NCBI GenBank assembly: GCA_022393335.1
Contig: JAJEKB010018049.1
Span: forward strand, 1-64,000
Origin: Macrotrachela quadricornifera
Taxonomy: Eukaryota > Rotifera > Eurotatoria > Philodinida > Philodinidae
DNA: 64,000 bases
Direction of reading: 5' to 3'
The position numbers were made by a program, and so were the translations under genes. Shown here piece after piece: positions 23,063-35,329 of the stretch; position 1 is the first letter of the stretch, and every line of letters begins with the position of its first letter. A model generated the notes under the pieces. The model ran no database searches. It had not been told where the DNA came from and was given only the letters and a program-made list of their open reading frames with translations.

Positions 23063-25180
23063 CATTAGTATTACTATTCGATACAACTGCAGCTGCTCGT
23101 AATTGATCAAGACGAATAACAGAATTATAACGTGGAATATTTCTTTTAAGTATATCTTGTATTGGACCAAGAACACGTTCAAATCGTGCACGATCCATTT
23201 TAACACATTTTAATGTACCTTTAGCAACAACTGTTGCAACTCGTGGTCGATTACATAAAAGTGCAATTTCACCAAAATAATTTCCTGGACCAAGTGTATC
23301 AACTTCAACAGCTTGTGGTGATTCGGATGTTTTCTGATAGACAATACCATTACCCTTTTTAAAAAAGAAAAAAACTTAATTATTAATTTTTTTTGTAAAA
23401 TAATTACCTCAACAATAATAAAGAAATCATCACCTGCATCACCTTGTTTAACAACAATTTCTCCATCTTCATATTGAATTGGTTCAAGTGAATCAGCTAC
23501 TGTTAAACGTTCCCATTCATCCAATGTTTCTAAATAATTAATTAATAAAATTTTTGTTGAATTTTTTTTTTGTCTTACCTAATATTGAAACTTTACTTAA
23601 AAATTCTTCATACATTTTTCTTTTTCTTATTGTTGAATCCATTAATATTCTTCGATAAGTTTCACCTAATAATGACCAAAGTTTAACATCTGTTTTAGCT
23701 TTAACTGTTGCTGCTCGTGGTGTACCATAAATAAGAGCAAGTTCACCAAAACTTGAACATTCACCAATACTTGTAACAAGTTCATCATTAACATAAACCT
23801 TTTTTTAAAATAATAATAATAATTTAATATTATTTTAATAAATAATAATTAACTTACATTAACTTCACCTTTATCAATAATATAAAAATTTTCACCTTTT
23901 TCACCTTGTTGAATAATTGTATCACCAGCTAGATGAATTTCAGGAAACATTGCATCAAATATTTGTGCACGTTCATTTTCATCCAAATGACTAGAGAATA
24001 TATATATTTATATTAATGAATTCATTTTTTTCTTTTGTATTTAATTCAAATACCTAAATAAAATATTTTTTTTAATTGCTTCAGAAAGTGCACACATTGT
24101 TGCATAATCTTTTTGAACAATTTCACGAACAAATGGTACTGTTCCATTTGTTCCTGATGTTGATTTTGATGATACAGCTCCACGACGTTTTTTTACCATT
24201 ACTGGAAATTGAACATTATTTTCATCAGTCATCGGAGAATTCTATAATAAATAGGTTAATTATATTCCTGATATTTATAATAATACAAAATATTCTAAAT
24301 AGATTTATTGAATATACAATACATTTATATATATTAGTATAGTTAAGAACTAGAAAGCAAAACAGTACTTGAAAAGAAAAAAAAATGGGAGAAACAAAAC
24401 AGAATAAATATTGATTGATTGTTCTCATACTTCTCTAGCTATTTTTATGACGATCGGTCACTTCAATGATGGGTGGAGCATTAGAAATAGCTCATTTTTA
24501 CATTTCATTTTTTTACCACTTAATACGTTGTATTAAAAAGAAAACAAATTATGTCACAAAGTGCAACATGAAAAGCTCTACAAGTTACCAACAATAATCT
24601 ATTTTAATTGTGTATTTTTTATTTTCAAAAAAATAGCAAAATTCTCTGTAACCACTTTGTGACATATTTTATTTTTTTAATGCAATGTCGTAAGTAGTGA
24701 GCAAATTAAATGCAAAAAGCGAGACATTTATTAATGTCTACACATTATTATTACTCTCTAATTTCCATTTTTGCTCTCTAGTGCAATAAATAGACATTTG
24801 AACAAAATCTTTTAACATGTCATCCGTTCTTTTAATTGAAAGTTATGTGGTCGTATAAACATCATTTTTCTCTTCATGTTCTTACAAACTATTTGATTCC
24901 ATTTATTGTTAGCAACGCTTGTCAATCTAATTCTTATTATTATAGTCTGTGCCATTTAAATTATACCCTAAATCAAAGAAGGAAATTGAAGATCAAAAAT
25001 CTTGCTCACCTGATCATACTGTTCACCAGAAAAATATTGCTTGAGAAATTGAATAGGATTATCTGGTTGATGAACACATAATTTATGTAAACATTGTTTA
25101 ATTAAATTCATAATATCATTTTCACGCATGTAACTTTCACATTGATTAAGTAATAAATCAATATTTATTGATGAATTCAT
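23001..25180 (-). CDS. PRKAR1A: cAMP-dependent protein kinase type I regulatory subunit
   Basis: Six exons on the minus strand: 25180-25010, 24241-24054, 23990-23858, 23798-23579, 23529-23408, 23354-23001; 395 residues, frame kept at every junction. Residues 1-57 form the dimerisation/docking domain ([18 protein letters not shown]...PIQFLKQYF). The pseudosubstrate KKRRGAVS (R76-R77-G78-A79-V80) has Ala at the phospho-position, as in type I subunits, so it inhibits without being phosphorylated. The two cAMP-binding cassettes are [16 protein letters not shown] (from F181) and [16 protein letters not shown] (from F305), each with the Glu and Arg that hold cAMP. The C-terminal tail carries an unusual Asn run encoded by AAT repeats (about 23029-23062). 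Vertebrates have RIa and RIb; I cannot assign orthology beyond type I. Confidence 0.95.
24242..25009 (-). other. Intron 1 of the PKA regulatory subunit gene
   Basis: 768 bp, the only long intron in this gene. It hosts a 117-bp MITE at 24550-24666. The rest is AT-rich without a gene. Confidence 0.8.
24550..24666. mobile_element. 117-bp MITE with 14-bp perfect terminal repeats
   Basis: Begins TATGTCACAAAGTG and ends CACTTTGTGACATA, exact inverses. The outer TA may be the target duplication, as in Tc1/mariner-type MITEs. The inner part (AAAGCTCTACAA ... TTTTAATT) resembles the stretch near 41300-41390 inside another MITE. Confidence 0.7.
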
Positions 25181-25364
25181 ATCTAAAATGATTTAGTTTT
25201 TTTGTTTCTTTTTTTTTCGTAATATCTCATCAATCAAAGAACACATTTACATTAATTCTGTTCGTTTTTTTCTTTTCTTATATACATAGATGAACAAAGG
25301 AAGATACCTAATTTGTTGAGTAGATAAACAAAAAAAAAGAAAATATTTTTTTTTGTTTTTAGCT

Positions 25365-27807
25365 TTATCGTCGATGATGACGGTGATTGGATGATGGTGA
25401 ATGATGATCTTTTGATGAAGAATTATTTTCATGTCGAGATGATCGATGGTGATGATGATGATGGTGATGATCATTTTTTTCTCTATAAAGAATAAAATAT
25501 TTGATTTTTTTTTTTTTTGTATTTTTGAAACTAACCTTGATGATTCTCGTTGTTTAGTATTTTTTTCACGGTGATGATGATGATGGGATGGAGAATGATG
25601 CCGTTTAGTTTTTTCATCTTTTGATTCAGATCGATCCTAGTGAGAAAAAAAAGAATATATGTAAATTAAAGAATTTTTGTTTTTTTTAGATAAATTTCAT
25701 CTATACTCGTTTATGACTAGAAGATTCTTGTTTTGGTGCATTTCGATTTCGTTCTTTTTCAACCATTTCGGTTTTATGTTGCTAAAATGAAATTTAACAT
25801 AGTCAACTATAATATAGAATATAAGTCAAATTTTCTATATGAAGATTCTCTTAAAATAATAATTAGCATATGTATTTATTCATTTTAAATATATCTCATA
25901 TTCTCAGTATATAAATTTTGAAGTTTTAGTTAATATTATTCGAAATTTCATGTTTCTATAGTTTTGAGATTCATGTAGATAACAGTTATTACATTCTAAA
26001 GACATACTTTAAATGAAGAGTTCAACATAAGCTTATATTTCTCATGGGACTGATAGAATGTTCAATCAGTCCACAATGTTCTTCAAGATAAGATCTTTCT
26101 CAGCAAGATGTTTTATATCATTCAATTAATACATTCATGATGTCAGAGTAACTTTTCCTTTCTTTAACAGCAAGGAACATTGCTAGTTGAATAATTCACT
26201 AATCGATGAGATGCAATCAATATTAATATAAAATTTTAGTTCGATTGATTTGAGTTAACTATATCGTTAAAAAATGGAATTTATTGATAGGAAATATTAG
26301 TACTTCTGAGATAGTTCAAACGAGATCTAATATAAAATAATGAATATAATTAATAATTACTATGACAACCTTTATGAAAGGCGGGTTAAATAAAAACATC
26401 AAGGAGTTCGTTTCTTTTTAATTATTATTCTTAAATAAGCGAAATAATGGGACGGATCTGATAGTATCCTTCAGATTCCCGCATCCAACTAGATTGTAGA
26501 ATATTTATTAAAATTTGTATTACTATCAAGATAAACTTACAATTAATTCTTCAAGTGATGCTCTAATTTTAGCATAACCAGCATGTTGTTTCCCACTAGT
26601 ATGTTCATCAAGACGACTTTGTATATCACCAACAATAAGAAATGATCCACAAACAGTACATACTTCCATAGCTTTATTCATATCTAAATTAGCTTGTTCT
26701 TCAGCTAATTGCTTAAAAAAAAAAGAATAAATATTTTATTTTAAAATAAAAATTCTAACAAGAAAAACAAACTGTTTCTAATTGTTTCTTTTCTTCTCTC
26801 ATTTCTTCACATTCATTTAAAATTTGTTGTGCTTCATCAATTCGACAATCATTTCCAAGTTGTTCAGATTTATAAACATTTGTTGTAATTTTTTCTTCTA
26901 AAGTTTTTATTTTATTCATTAATTCATTCTATAAGAAAAAAAATTCAAACGAAAATAATTTATTTTTATAAATACATTTTTGAAAAATATTTAAAAGAAA
27001 CAAAGAAATTACATGTCGATCTTATGAAATAAGAAAATACCTCTTATATTTATGTATCGAAAGATCACAATGAATATCATCTTTGTTAACCAAATATTTT
27101 CCATTAGCTAAATGAAAATGTTGGACTTATTCAAACTCAAATTTCATCGTACTTTAGAATAAATAAAAACGATAAAGACAAAAAAAAACAAACAAAAAAA
27201 AATATTTTAATCACCTTAAGACTATGTGGATCATTATCAGCATTTGGATCACCTTGTGTTAAACGAAGACGTTCTTGTCCACGTTTAATACGTCGTTCAA
27301 CATCAGATATTAATGATTTAAGAAAACGTTCTAAATAAATCTATTCAAATATATACTTTTAAAAAAATAAATTAAACATATCTTACCAAATTCATCTTCA
27401 TAACCGAGTTTACCATATCTTGAACTTTTTTGATACCTAAAAAAATATAAAAATAATATTTCAAAGATTAAAAGAAATTTTTAACATACTCCTGCCGTAG
27501 ACTAATATCATGAATTTTATCACAGAATCCTAAGATAAATTTTTAATTATAAAAAAAAAATTATTTTTTTTTTATTAACCAAGATCTTGTCGAGTATTAA
27601 CAAATAAATCATGTGGACAAAAATCAACAAGCATAAATTTACAAACCTAAATATATATATATTTAAAAAAATCAAATGTCTTTTTTTTTTTTTAATTCAT
27701 ACATCTGGATCATCAAAACGATATTTATGAACTTTTTCACCCTTTGCTGCATTCCGACCTTTGCCCATTAATTCATCTAATAATGATTGTTGCGCAGCTA
27801 GAGCCAT
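25365..27807 (-). CDS. LUC7L3: LUC7-like U1 snRNP-associated splicing factor
   Basis: Ten exons on the minus strand: 27807-27703, 27646-27580, 27529-27490, 27436-27387, 27330-27215, 26928-26773, 26711-26541, 25781-25707, 25636-25536, 25482-25365; 332 residues with frame kept throughout. It starts MALAAQQSLLDELMGKGRN. Zinc finger 1 is the CCCH type (VCKFMLVDFCPHDLF ... GFCDKIHD), then KSSRYGKLGYEDEF, a coiled coil (ELMNKIKTLEEK ... EEKKQLET), and zinc finger 2 (EVCTVCGSFLIVGD ... HTSGKQHAGYAKI). These match the LUC7L3/CROP subfamily better than LUC7L/LUC7L2. Family role: stabilises U1 snRNP at 5' splice sites, nuclear. The usual Arg/Ser tail is replaced by a short His-rich tail (HHSPSHHHHHR, HHHHHHHRSS). 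It lies head-to-head with the orphan gene at 28209. Confidence 0.93.
25782..26540 (-). other. Intron 7 of LUC7L3
   Basis: 759 bp; begins GTAAGT and ends TTTTAG. No gene recognised inside. Confidence 0.75.
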
Positions 27808-28208
27808 TCAAAAGCAATACTTCTTTGAGAGTGCCAAAAATCTAGAATACTATATTCATAAAATGTTTTTTTTTCCTTTTCTCTTTCTTCATTACAACGA
27901 CAGTAAAAACCTTGGATGAACTATCCATTCATTACAATTTTGTCATTCTGTTTAACTAATCATATACTTTACATGTAATATACAGATGGCGTTTGTTTAC
28001 AAGAATATTAATTTTTAAACAAAAAAATAAACTAATCATATATTATTTGAAATTTTTAATTATTATATAAATTATATTTTTTATTTTTATTAGATAAAAG
28101 AAAATATTTTATGATTCATTAATCATCTGTAGATTAGAATCTATAACACGTGGATACAAAATATAGATTTTTAACGGTTATTTATATTTTATTATTAAGA
28201 AACAAAAA
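27808..28208. promoter_or_regulatory. Shared bidirectional promoter region
   Basis: The 401 bp between the start codons of LUC7L3 (minus) and the orphan gene (plus). It must contain both promoters. No TATA or motif stands out from the AT-rich background. Confidence 0.5.
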
Positions 28209-29419
28209 ATGAAATCATCATCATCATCCGATATAAATCAATCTTATACTCCAAGTTAGTATGAAAATAATGAAAAAATTATCATTATAACATTTAAGTA
28301 AATTGTTTGAGCGTAAATAGGTCAAAAGTAAAAGTACCGAAAGCACGCATGTAGATAAATATTTTATAGAACGAAAAAAAAAATAACCTATATTATAATT
28401 AACAAGATAATGTTTACAGTAGCAAGTCCAATCTAGTTCTTACTTTAACAATTATTTTGTTGACTTGTATCTATAAATGAATCTAACAATTTGTATCGTA
28501 TTCTGAGTTAGCTTTACAGCACACAAAAATTCCAAGAAATAAGTCTAGTTTCACTCGAACTTCTTTCATTTAATGATAAGTTAAATAAAAAGATTTCTAG
28601 TAAAATCATAGACATTGTTGACTTTCAATGGAATTATTGAGCAATATATCATAATTATACTGAAATAATACAGATTTCTGAAGAGAAACCAGATGTATGA
28701 AAGATCGTAGGTGAACCATAATATAGACACATAGTGCACAATCATTTTTTGTTAATTTTATTAATATTAATATTATCTAGATCTGTAGATCATTACAAAC
28801 TGGGTCTGAAATGAAATTTAGAAATAGATCAATTTTCAAATCAGACAACCGTTACCCTATTTTACCTCTTTGAGAAAGGCTCGAACATTAAGTTATAATG
28901 TAATAAATTAAATAATTTACAAAAATCTTTATTAGCTTCTTTTTTTCTATTATAGGTAATTCATCTAGTTTAGGTTATTCAACACCTCCTCGATCGAATC
29001 TTTCATATGATCAATCATCATCATATAATCCAACATATTCTCAACGTTTTCATTCATCAAAACTTTTAACTAATTCAGAATTAAAACGACGTTTTTCTCC
29101 AATTCATTCATCTATTAAAAAACGTCGACATAATCTTATTCAAAAACATGATAGTATTGTACCATTAGAACGAAATCTTAATATACCTATAATATTAGAT
29201 AAATTATATGATAATAAAGACGATTTATCTTCTACATATATAAATGATAATGATTGTATAGTTCCTATATCTTCAACAAATTCGTCTGTTATATCAACAA
29301 AAAAAATTTCTTGTCAATCTTTAATATCAAATTCATTTAAAACTGAACAAGAAAATTTATTTCCAATATCCGAAATAATAATGAAACAAAAATTGAAACA
29401 ATTATTACAAAAAAAATGA
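28209..29419 (+). CDS. Unrecognised Ser/Lys-rich protein, two exons
   Basis: Exons 28209-28254 and 28956-29419, joined at TPS-NSSSLGYS; 169 residues. The start is Ser-rich (MKSSSSSDINQSYTPS). A basic patch (LKRRFSPIHSSIKKRRH) could be a nuclear signal. Then comes VPLERNLNIPIILDKLYD, a Ser/Thr-rich stretch and a Lys-rich end (KQKLKQLLQKK). Splice sites are GTTAGT and CTATTATAG. I do not recognise a family. The divergent arrangement with LUC7L3, the basic patches and the open second exon support a real, probably nuclear, protein. Codon use matches neighbouring genes. Confidence 0.6.
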
Positions 29420-29573
29420 TTTTTCTACAATTTTTCTTTTTTTTCTTCTTTTTCTTGTTTGGTTCTTATATTAGATTTCATTCATATTTTGTGCTTGTTG
29501 TTCCATTAGATTTTTCTTTTATTTTTGTCATTTATAAAAGAAACAAAAAAAAAAGCAAACATTTGTTTATCTT

Positions 29574-32500
29574 CTATTTTCTATTAAATCGAAGTTTTGC
29601 TGTTATTATCGAAAGTGCAGAAAAAATTAAACGAAAAATACCAAGAAATATTCGATGAAATTTAAATGACTTAAAAAAAATAAATTTTATTATAAGTGCA
29701 ACAGCAGTAAACCATAAGAAATTTTGTAAACGTTTTAATCTAAATATAAAAAAAAAGTAGTAAATATAAATATATTATTTTATAAAAAAAACAAACTATT
29801 ACCTTTGATTTCTTTTAGCACATTTCGACATATATGTAAGATCTTCACGAAGTAAATATTGTTTAGCACCTAGACAATAATTACGCCAATATTGAGACCA
29901 ATCAAGACCTTTTAAATCAAAATTAAATATCTAAATAATATAAATTTAATAAAAAAAAAAATATATAAAAATTAAGTAAAATTTACTTTCTGATCAACAT
30001 CATTCATTTCATTTTGTAGAGAAATACCATTATCATTAGGAAATACCCATGAATGTGAAGTAAAAAAATCAAGTGTTCGTACACTTTTATAAATTTTATC
30101 AGATATTTTTAAAAAACTATAAAAATGAAAAAAAAACATTATTTAAGAAAATAATATCAATATATTTACATTGGTTTACGACCTATTATACGCATATAAC
30201 AATCAAGTAAAAATGCCGGAAATACCTCTTGTAATAAACGAAGATAAAAATATCGAAATCTAATTGACAAATAAAAAACAACAAATAAGATTCTTTACAT
30301 ATCATAGATTATATACCGATTTTCAGTAAATTGTAAATTTGGAAAAGTAATAGCATTTTCCATACATATAGTATCAAGATGATGTAAACCATATTCAGTT
30401 ACTTTACCCCATGTTAATGAACCCAAATGACCACTACAACAATGATATACTGGAATGTTTTTTGGACTAAAATAAGAAATAATTGTTATGATTTGTAGAA
30501 TATTATTAAAATTTTAGCTAATAATATGGATATTACAGAATTAAGATGTGCATATATTTTAATTTTGAATTTTTTTCTAGAGATAAATTATCAATGAAAA
30601 GTAACATTAGCGATGTCATTCAATAAGAATATCAGTATTAGACTTGAAACTGAAATAAAGCTAGTCTCTTTGGTTTATTTTTATTGATTTCTATGGCTTT
30701 ATCGTGCTATTTCATCGTATAATAAAGCATATTGAATGAATTTATTATACTCACGAAAAGTTAGTCAATCGCCAGAAGATTAGTTTAGTCTAAAATAAAG
30801 ATTTTTCATCTTGAAATTTCAAAATCATTTTTTTTTACGACTATGAGAAATTATCAATAGTTTTTACTTTTTATAAGAAAAGCATTAGAAAATTTTTTAT
30901 TCTATCACAAAGAATATTCTACTAGCCAAATGTAATGATCAAAATATGTTGATACTTAGCAATCGAACAATATAAAGTTTATTATTAAAATTGCACCTTA
31001 TCCTATTAGTAGTAGTGGCCATATATAAACTGCGAAGCCTTTCAATAGTGTTGAATAATGATTTTTAAAAAAAGCATAGACTTTTGTGAAAGAATCATAT
31101 TCTTTAATGAAGAAAGACAAGCAGAATAAAGCACATATATATATATATATTATTTAATATGAGATATTGTGAATCACGAGATAAGAAGATTTGAAAAAGA
31201 GTACTTTTTTCATTTTTAGTATTGGCATACATAGAACGTGACAACCTAAAATAGGTTATATTACTGTTAGAAATTCTACAAATAGTATAACTTCCTGGAA
31301 TTACAATAATAAACTTTTCTCGAAAGAATTAGTTGGTAAATTTATATATGAAGCAGACCAGTTTTTTGCTGGTTAAGCCAAGAGTTTGAATCCGTCCATT
31401 CGATCTTCTTGGAAACCTCTACTGGTTCTAAGTCTGATCATTAATTGACACAACATTTGAAAACTAAACAATACATCTTGTACTAGGTGACTGTTCATGG
31501 TACAAAACTTTCATCTCAAATTTGTTTTTCTGAATAGAGTTCATTTTACTTCTAGGTAATAGAGTACGAATATGCAAACAGTAAAACGCATTTTTAAAAC
31601 TGCACGAGAATTTAAAACCAACGAGGGAACATCCGCAACTGTTAAATCGCTTTTCGGTTGATTCTATTATCAACTTATAGGAGTTTTATTGAACTTTTAG
31701 CCTATGGGTATGAGAACCCATGAGAACGTGAATGATTGTATTTTGAACCAAAATTTTGTCCATAGACAGCTCTTATAGTCATTAGAAAATTTCCAAAAAA
31801 ACATACCCTTGTTGAGGGGATTTTCTAATGACTATGAGTGCTGTCTATGGACAAAATTTTAACTCATAATTCAGTCATTGAGGTTCTCATACGTATAAGC
31901 CAAAAATTCAATAAAACCCCCATAAATCGATAATAGAAGACCGGAAAAGCAAACTAAACTAAACTTCTTCAGTACTGACCAAGACTGATCGAAAGGCAAT
32001 AGAACCAATCGAAAAGCGATTTAACGATTAGGGATGTTCCCTCGTAAGCAGAGATAGATAATCCTAGTCTATCTTATCTTGAAATTATTTATTTACCGTT
32101 TTACTGCTGTATGCCATGCTATAGCAATCATCATATTTACGCAAATATCCACCGGAATAATATCAGCTGTTGCTGAACTACTTCCTAACATTGCTCGAAG
32201 CATACCTTTACTTGTCTAAATACGACATCATAATATGATTTAATCAATGAAAAAATTCAGTCATACCGCTACAATTAATCCACTTGGACCATTGTAATTA
32301 TCAACCCAACCCTAATGAAAAAAGTAAACATTTTATAAAAGTAAAAATTTATTTAAAAAAAATATTCTACCGGCATTGGTTCATGCCACGATGATCCAAC
32401 AATCGATGGACGTATAATAGCTAATGGAAGATCTTTCGATTCTTGTGATATAACATATTCTGCAAGTGCTTTTGTAAATGTATATGTATTTGGTCTATCA

Positions 32501-33336
32501 TTAATAATTTTATTTGTTAAAACATCAAATACTTGATCGTCCATCCATTCACTAGCATCTAATAATTTCGATGGTTGTATTGGTGGTGGATAAATCATTT
32601 CAGCAACATCATTACGATTACAATTCGCATAAGCTGTTGATACATGAACAATTGACTAAACAAAAAAATTGAAAAATAGAAGAAAAATTTTCTTTTTAGT
32701 TTTTACTTCTAATTTTTTCATTTTATAACATAAAACAAGTAATTTTTTAACTGATGCAACATTCATTTGAACAGCTAAACTATAAGAAGCAAAAACAAAT
32801 ATAATAATATTTTATTTGTTTAAATATATTAAATTACCGGAGTGGTTCATGAAAACGAACAGTTGCTGCCGAATGAAAAACAATATGACAATTTTCAATT
32901 AATGTATATTCATCTGTCGGATTAAGACCAAAATTTGGATCAAGTATATCACCTTGTAATGCAGATATTTTTTGTTCAAAATTTGGATTAACAGATCGAG
33001 CAGCACTAAATAACTAAATTTTTTTTCAATTTTATTTAATAAAGGAAATAAATAAATCATAAAAATAACTTACAGAACTTGATAATAATTCTTTTACTCG
33101 ATCATTTACATTATGACCTCGTTTTGGTCGAACAAGAAGATAAATATGTTCAATATCTATACATTATTAATATAAATAAACATAAACATATATATTTTAT
33201 AGAATTTTCTACCTGGACATGATCGAACAAGTTTTTCAACTAATTGTTTTCCAATAAATCCCGTAGCACCAGTAATAAAAATTATCTTTCGTTTAAAATA
33301 TTCAGCAATTGCACTTACTTCTGTGCTTGCCGACAT
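29574..33336 (-). CDS. FAR1: Fatty acyl-CoA reductase
   Basis: Twelve exons on the minus strand: 33336-33213, 33156-33074, 33013-32838, 32779-32707, 32655-32371, 32311-32267, 32215-32097, 30466-30317, 30259-30170, 30116-29987, 29930-29803, 29739-29574; 522 residues (human FAR1 about 515). It reduces fatty acyl-CoA to fatty alcohol with NADPH, for ether lipids or waxes, at the peroxisome in the animal family. The Rossmann motif ITGATGFIG has G23, G26 and G29; the SDR catalytic pair is Y210 and K214 in YTFTK; VRPSIVG-type [13 protein letters not shown] follows, and FAR_C is marked by HSWVFPNDN and [13 protein letters not shown]. Near the end are two hydrophobic segments ([16 protein letters not shown] and [16 protein letters not shown]), fitting a C-terminal membrane anchor. 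Intron 7 is long and carries a foldback element. Orthology to FAR1 versus FAR2 is not resolved. Confidence 0.93.
30467..32096 (-). other. Intron 7 of the fatty acyl-CoA reductase gene
   Basis: 1630 bp, against about 50-60 bp for most other introns of this gene. The length is partly explained by the foldback element at 31621-32045. No gene is recognised inside. Confidence 0.85.
31621..32045. mobile_element. Foldback element, two ~200-bp inverted arms
   Basis: The left arm runs from ACGAGGGAACATCCGCAACT (31621) to about 31800; the right arm runs to the inverse at 32045 (AGGGATGTTCCCTCGT). Matching inner blocks include AAATCGCTTTTCGGTTG against CAATCGAAAAGCGATTT and TTTTGTCCATAGACAGC against GCTGTCTATGGACAAAA. 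No coding content. Similar sequence occurs at the window start. Confidence 0.8.
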
Positions 33337-33916
33337 GAATATTTTTATCTAAATAATAAATTGTTAATTGACAAAAAAAAATTACAACAAAAGCATATTC
33401 AAATAGACATTAAGCAACAAATACAATAAATGATTTGTTCTTCTTTTAATGGCAATAATAGCATCATAAATCGATCACAATGCATGAAAGACATTGAACA
33501 TCTAATCGTTAAAATAGTTGAACGAAAAAAACAAACAAACAAACAACATTTTCGATTAAAATTGATTTTTTAAAAGCACAACAAAAAAAGAAAAAAAAAA
33601 GATATAATACGTTATAAAACAAATACAATACAAACAACCGTAGTAAATGTTTATATATTTAAACAACAAAAGAAGAAGAAGAAGAGAAAATTTTCTTGAT
33701 TAAAAACATCATATATATCACGTATAAATATGTTGATATATTTTTTTGTTTTGTTTGTCTAAATAATATTATCATTAAAAATAATAATTATATAATAAAA
33801 CTTACAAAATATTTCTTTCTAATAAAAAAAAGAAATAATTAACTGTTCCAAAATTGATCATCTATGAAAATATAAAATAGGTTTAAAAAAAAAACTTGAT
33901 GCGTTTGTTTTTTTAT
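33337..33916. other. Intergenic region between FAR1 and the first SR gene
   Basis: No independent gene. An acceptor-like TTTTCATAG on the minus strand (near 33862) lies downstream of the last SR exon and could serve an alternative 3' end. Confidence 0.5.
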
Positions 33917-35072
33917 TTACCGGCGATTGTATCTTGCACTTGCCGATGGTGGTGTTAAACGTGTAGCACGTTCTCGATAACGATATTCATGACCATCTGG
34001 TCGTTCCATTGGTGGAAAATATCTGTCAATATACGGATCATATCGTCGTGAAAACGATGGATACATTGGCATTCCATGACGAAAGTATGCTGGCGATGGC
34101 AATGGTTGTGGTGAATATGGTGAACGAGACCTAAAGTTCCACATGAATCCATAACCATTGTCATCATTTTTATATATCCCTTTTTTTTCCACAACATCAA
34201 ATACCGTCCAAAACAACCAATTCCCAAAGAAAATTTTTATATTCTACATCATGCATAGATACTTTTAATTTCATATTTTCTGTTTTTTTTCTTATATCTA
34301 TCCTATTTTAACTGGTCGTCAAAAATTGCTACATATCCAAAAAGATATATTACGTAACACCAGTTATATATATATATATATTATTAACCAGATTATATAG
34401 AATTGTTGTCATTCAATATTAGTAACCAACTATACCTCGGATAGCGACCATAGTTTGATGATGAATATGGACCAAAATCATTCTCACGACGACGTGATGA
34501 ACGTCCATTTGCCATCTGACCATCACATTCACGGCTAAATTTAAATAGAAATAGATTTTCTTTCTCTTTTTTTTGTTAGTATATTCACATATTTTGTTTA
34601 AAAAGTATAAAAATTTTTATAATAACCTACCTAAAATGTCCTCGTTGTCCACATTTATAACATCGCATATTTGGATCATGACGATTAGAACGATTTCGAG
34701 TTCGTGGTCGAGCCCATGTTACTTTTAAACGATTATTACCAAATGATCTTAATCCAATAATAATTGCTATTTTTTTTTCTTTCTTTTTTTTATTATCATA
34801 TCATACCTTCCATCCATTTGATCAATAGCTTTTTGAGCATCTTCTTTATATTTATAAACAACAAATGCAAAACATGATGCACTAGCAACCCAAACATCCA
34901 TAAGTGCACCAAATCGTTGAAACATTTTACGTATTTCAGTTTCTTGTACACCTGGTGTTAATTCAGCAATATGAACACGATATTCATTTGTTCGTTCATC
35001 ACTACTATCATGATCAGATAATGGTGAACGAGAACGTCGTGATGATGGTGTTACACTTCTTGATCGTGGCAT
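33917..35072 (-). CDS. SR-type splicing factor with RRM and CCHC zinc knuckle (copy 1)
   Basis: Four exons on the minus strand: 35072-34807, 34747-34631, 34534-34436, 34130-33917; 231 residues. After an Arg/Ser-rich start comes an RRM (YRVHIAELTPGVQETEIRKM ... ASASCFAFVVYKYKEDAQKA ... DGRSFGNNRLKVTWARP), then a CX2CX4HX4C knuckle (CYKCGQRGHFSREC) and an Arg/Ser/Tyr/Pro tail. The layout matches SRSF7 and insect/plant RSZ-type SR proteins: nuclear pre-mRNA binding and splice-site choice. The final exon ends CGCCG followed by GTAAAT, a donor-like site; splicing on to the acceptor near 33862 would also give Arg then stop, so the protein ends the same either way. RNP residues are moderately divergent from SRSF7. 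Confidence 0.87.
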
Positions 35073-35329
35073 TTTTAATAAATGAAAAAGAAAAATACTG
35101 AAATAAATACATATTCATCATTTCTAGATTTGATTATAATATATCGAACAGAGGCAAAGAAAAAAAAAAACATCAAGAAAGCCAATGTCGAATTGAGGAA
35201 AAGTTCACACACAAATAACGTTGCAATAAAGACAAAAAACAAACAAACAACTAACAGATCATGTGTTTAATGCAAAAAAAAATAACTAATTAATAAGTTG
35301 TTCATATATATGTAAATCAATTTTGAAAA

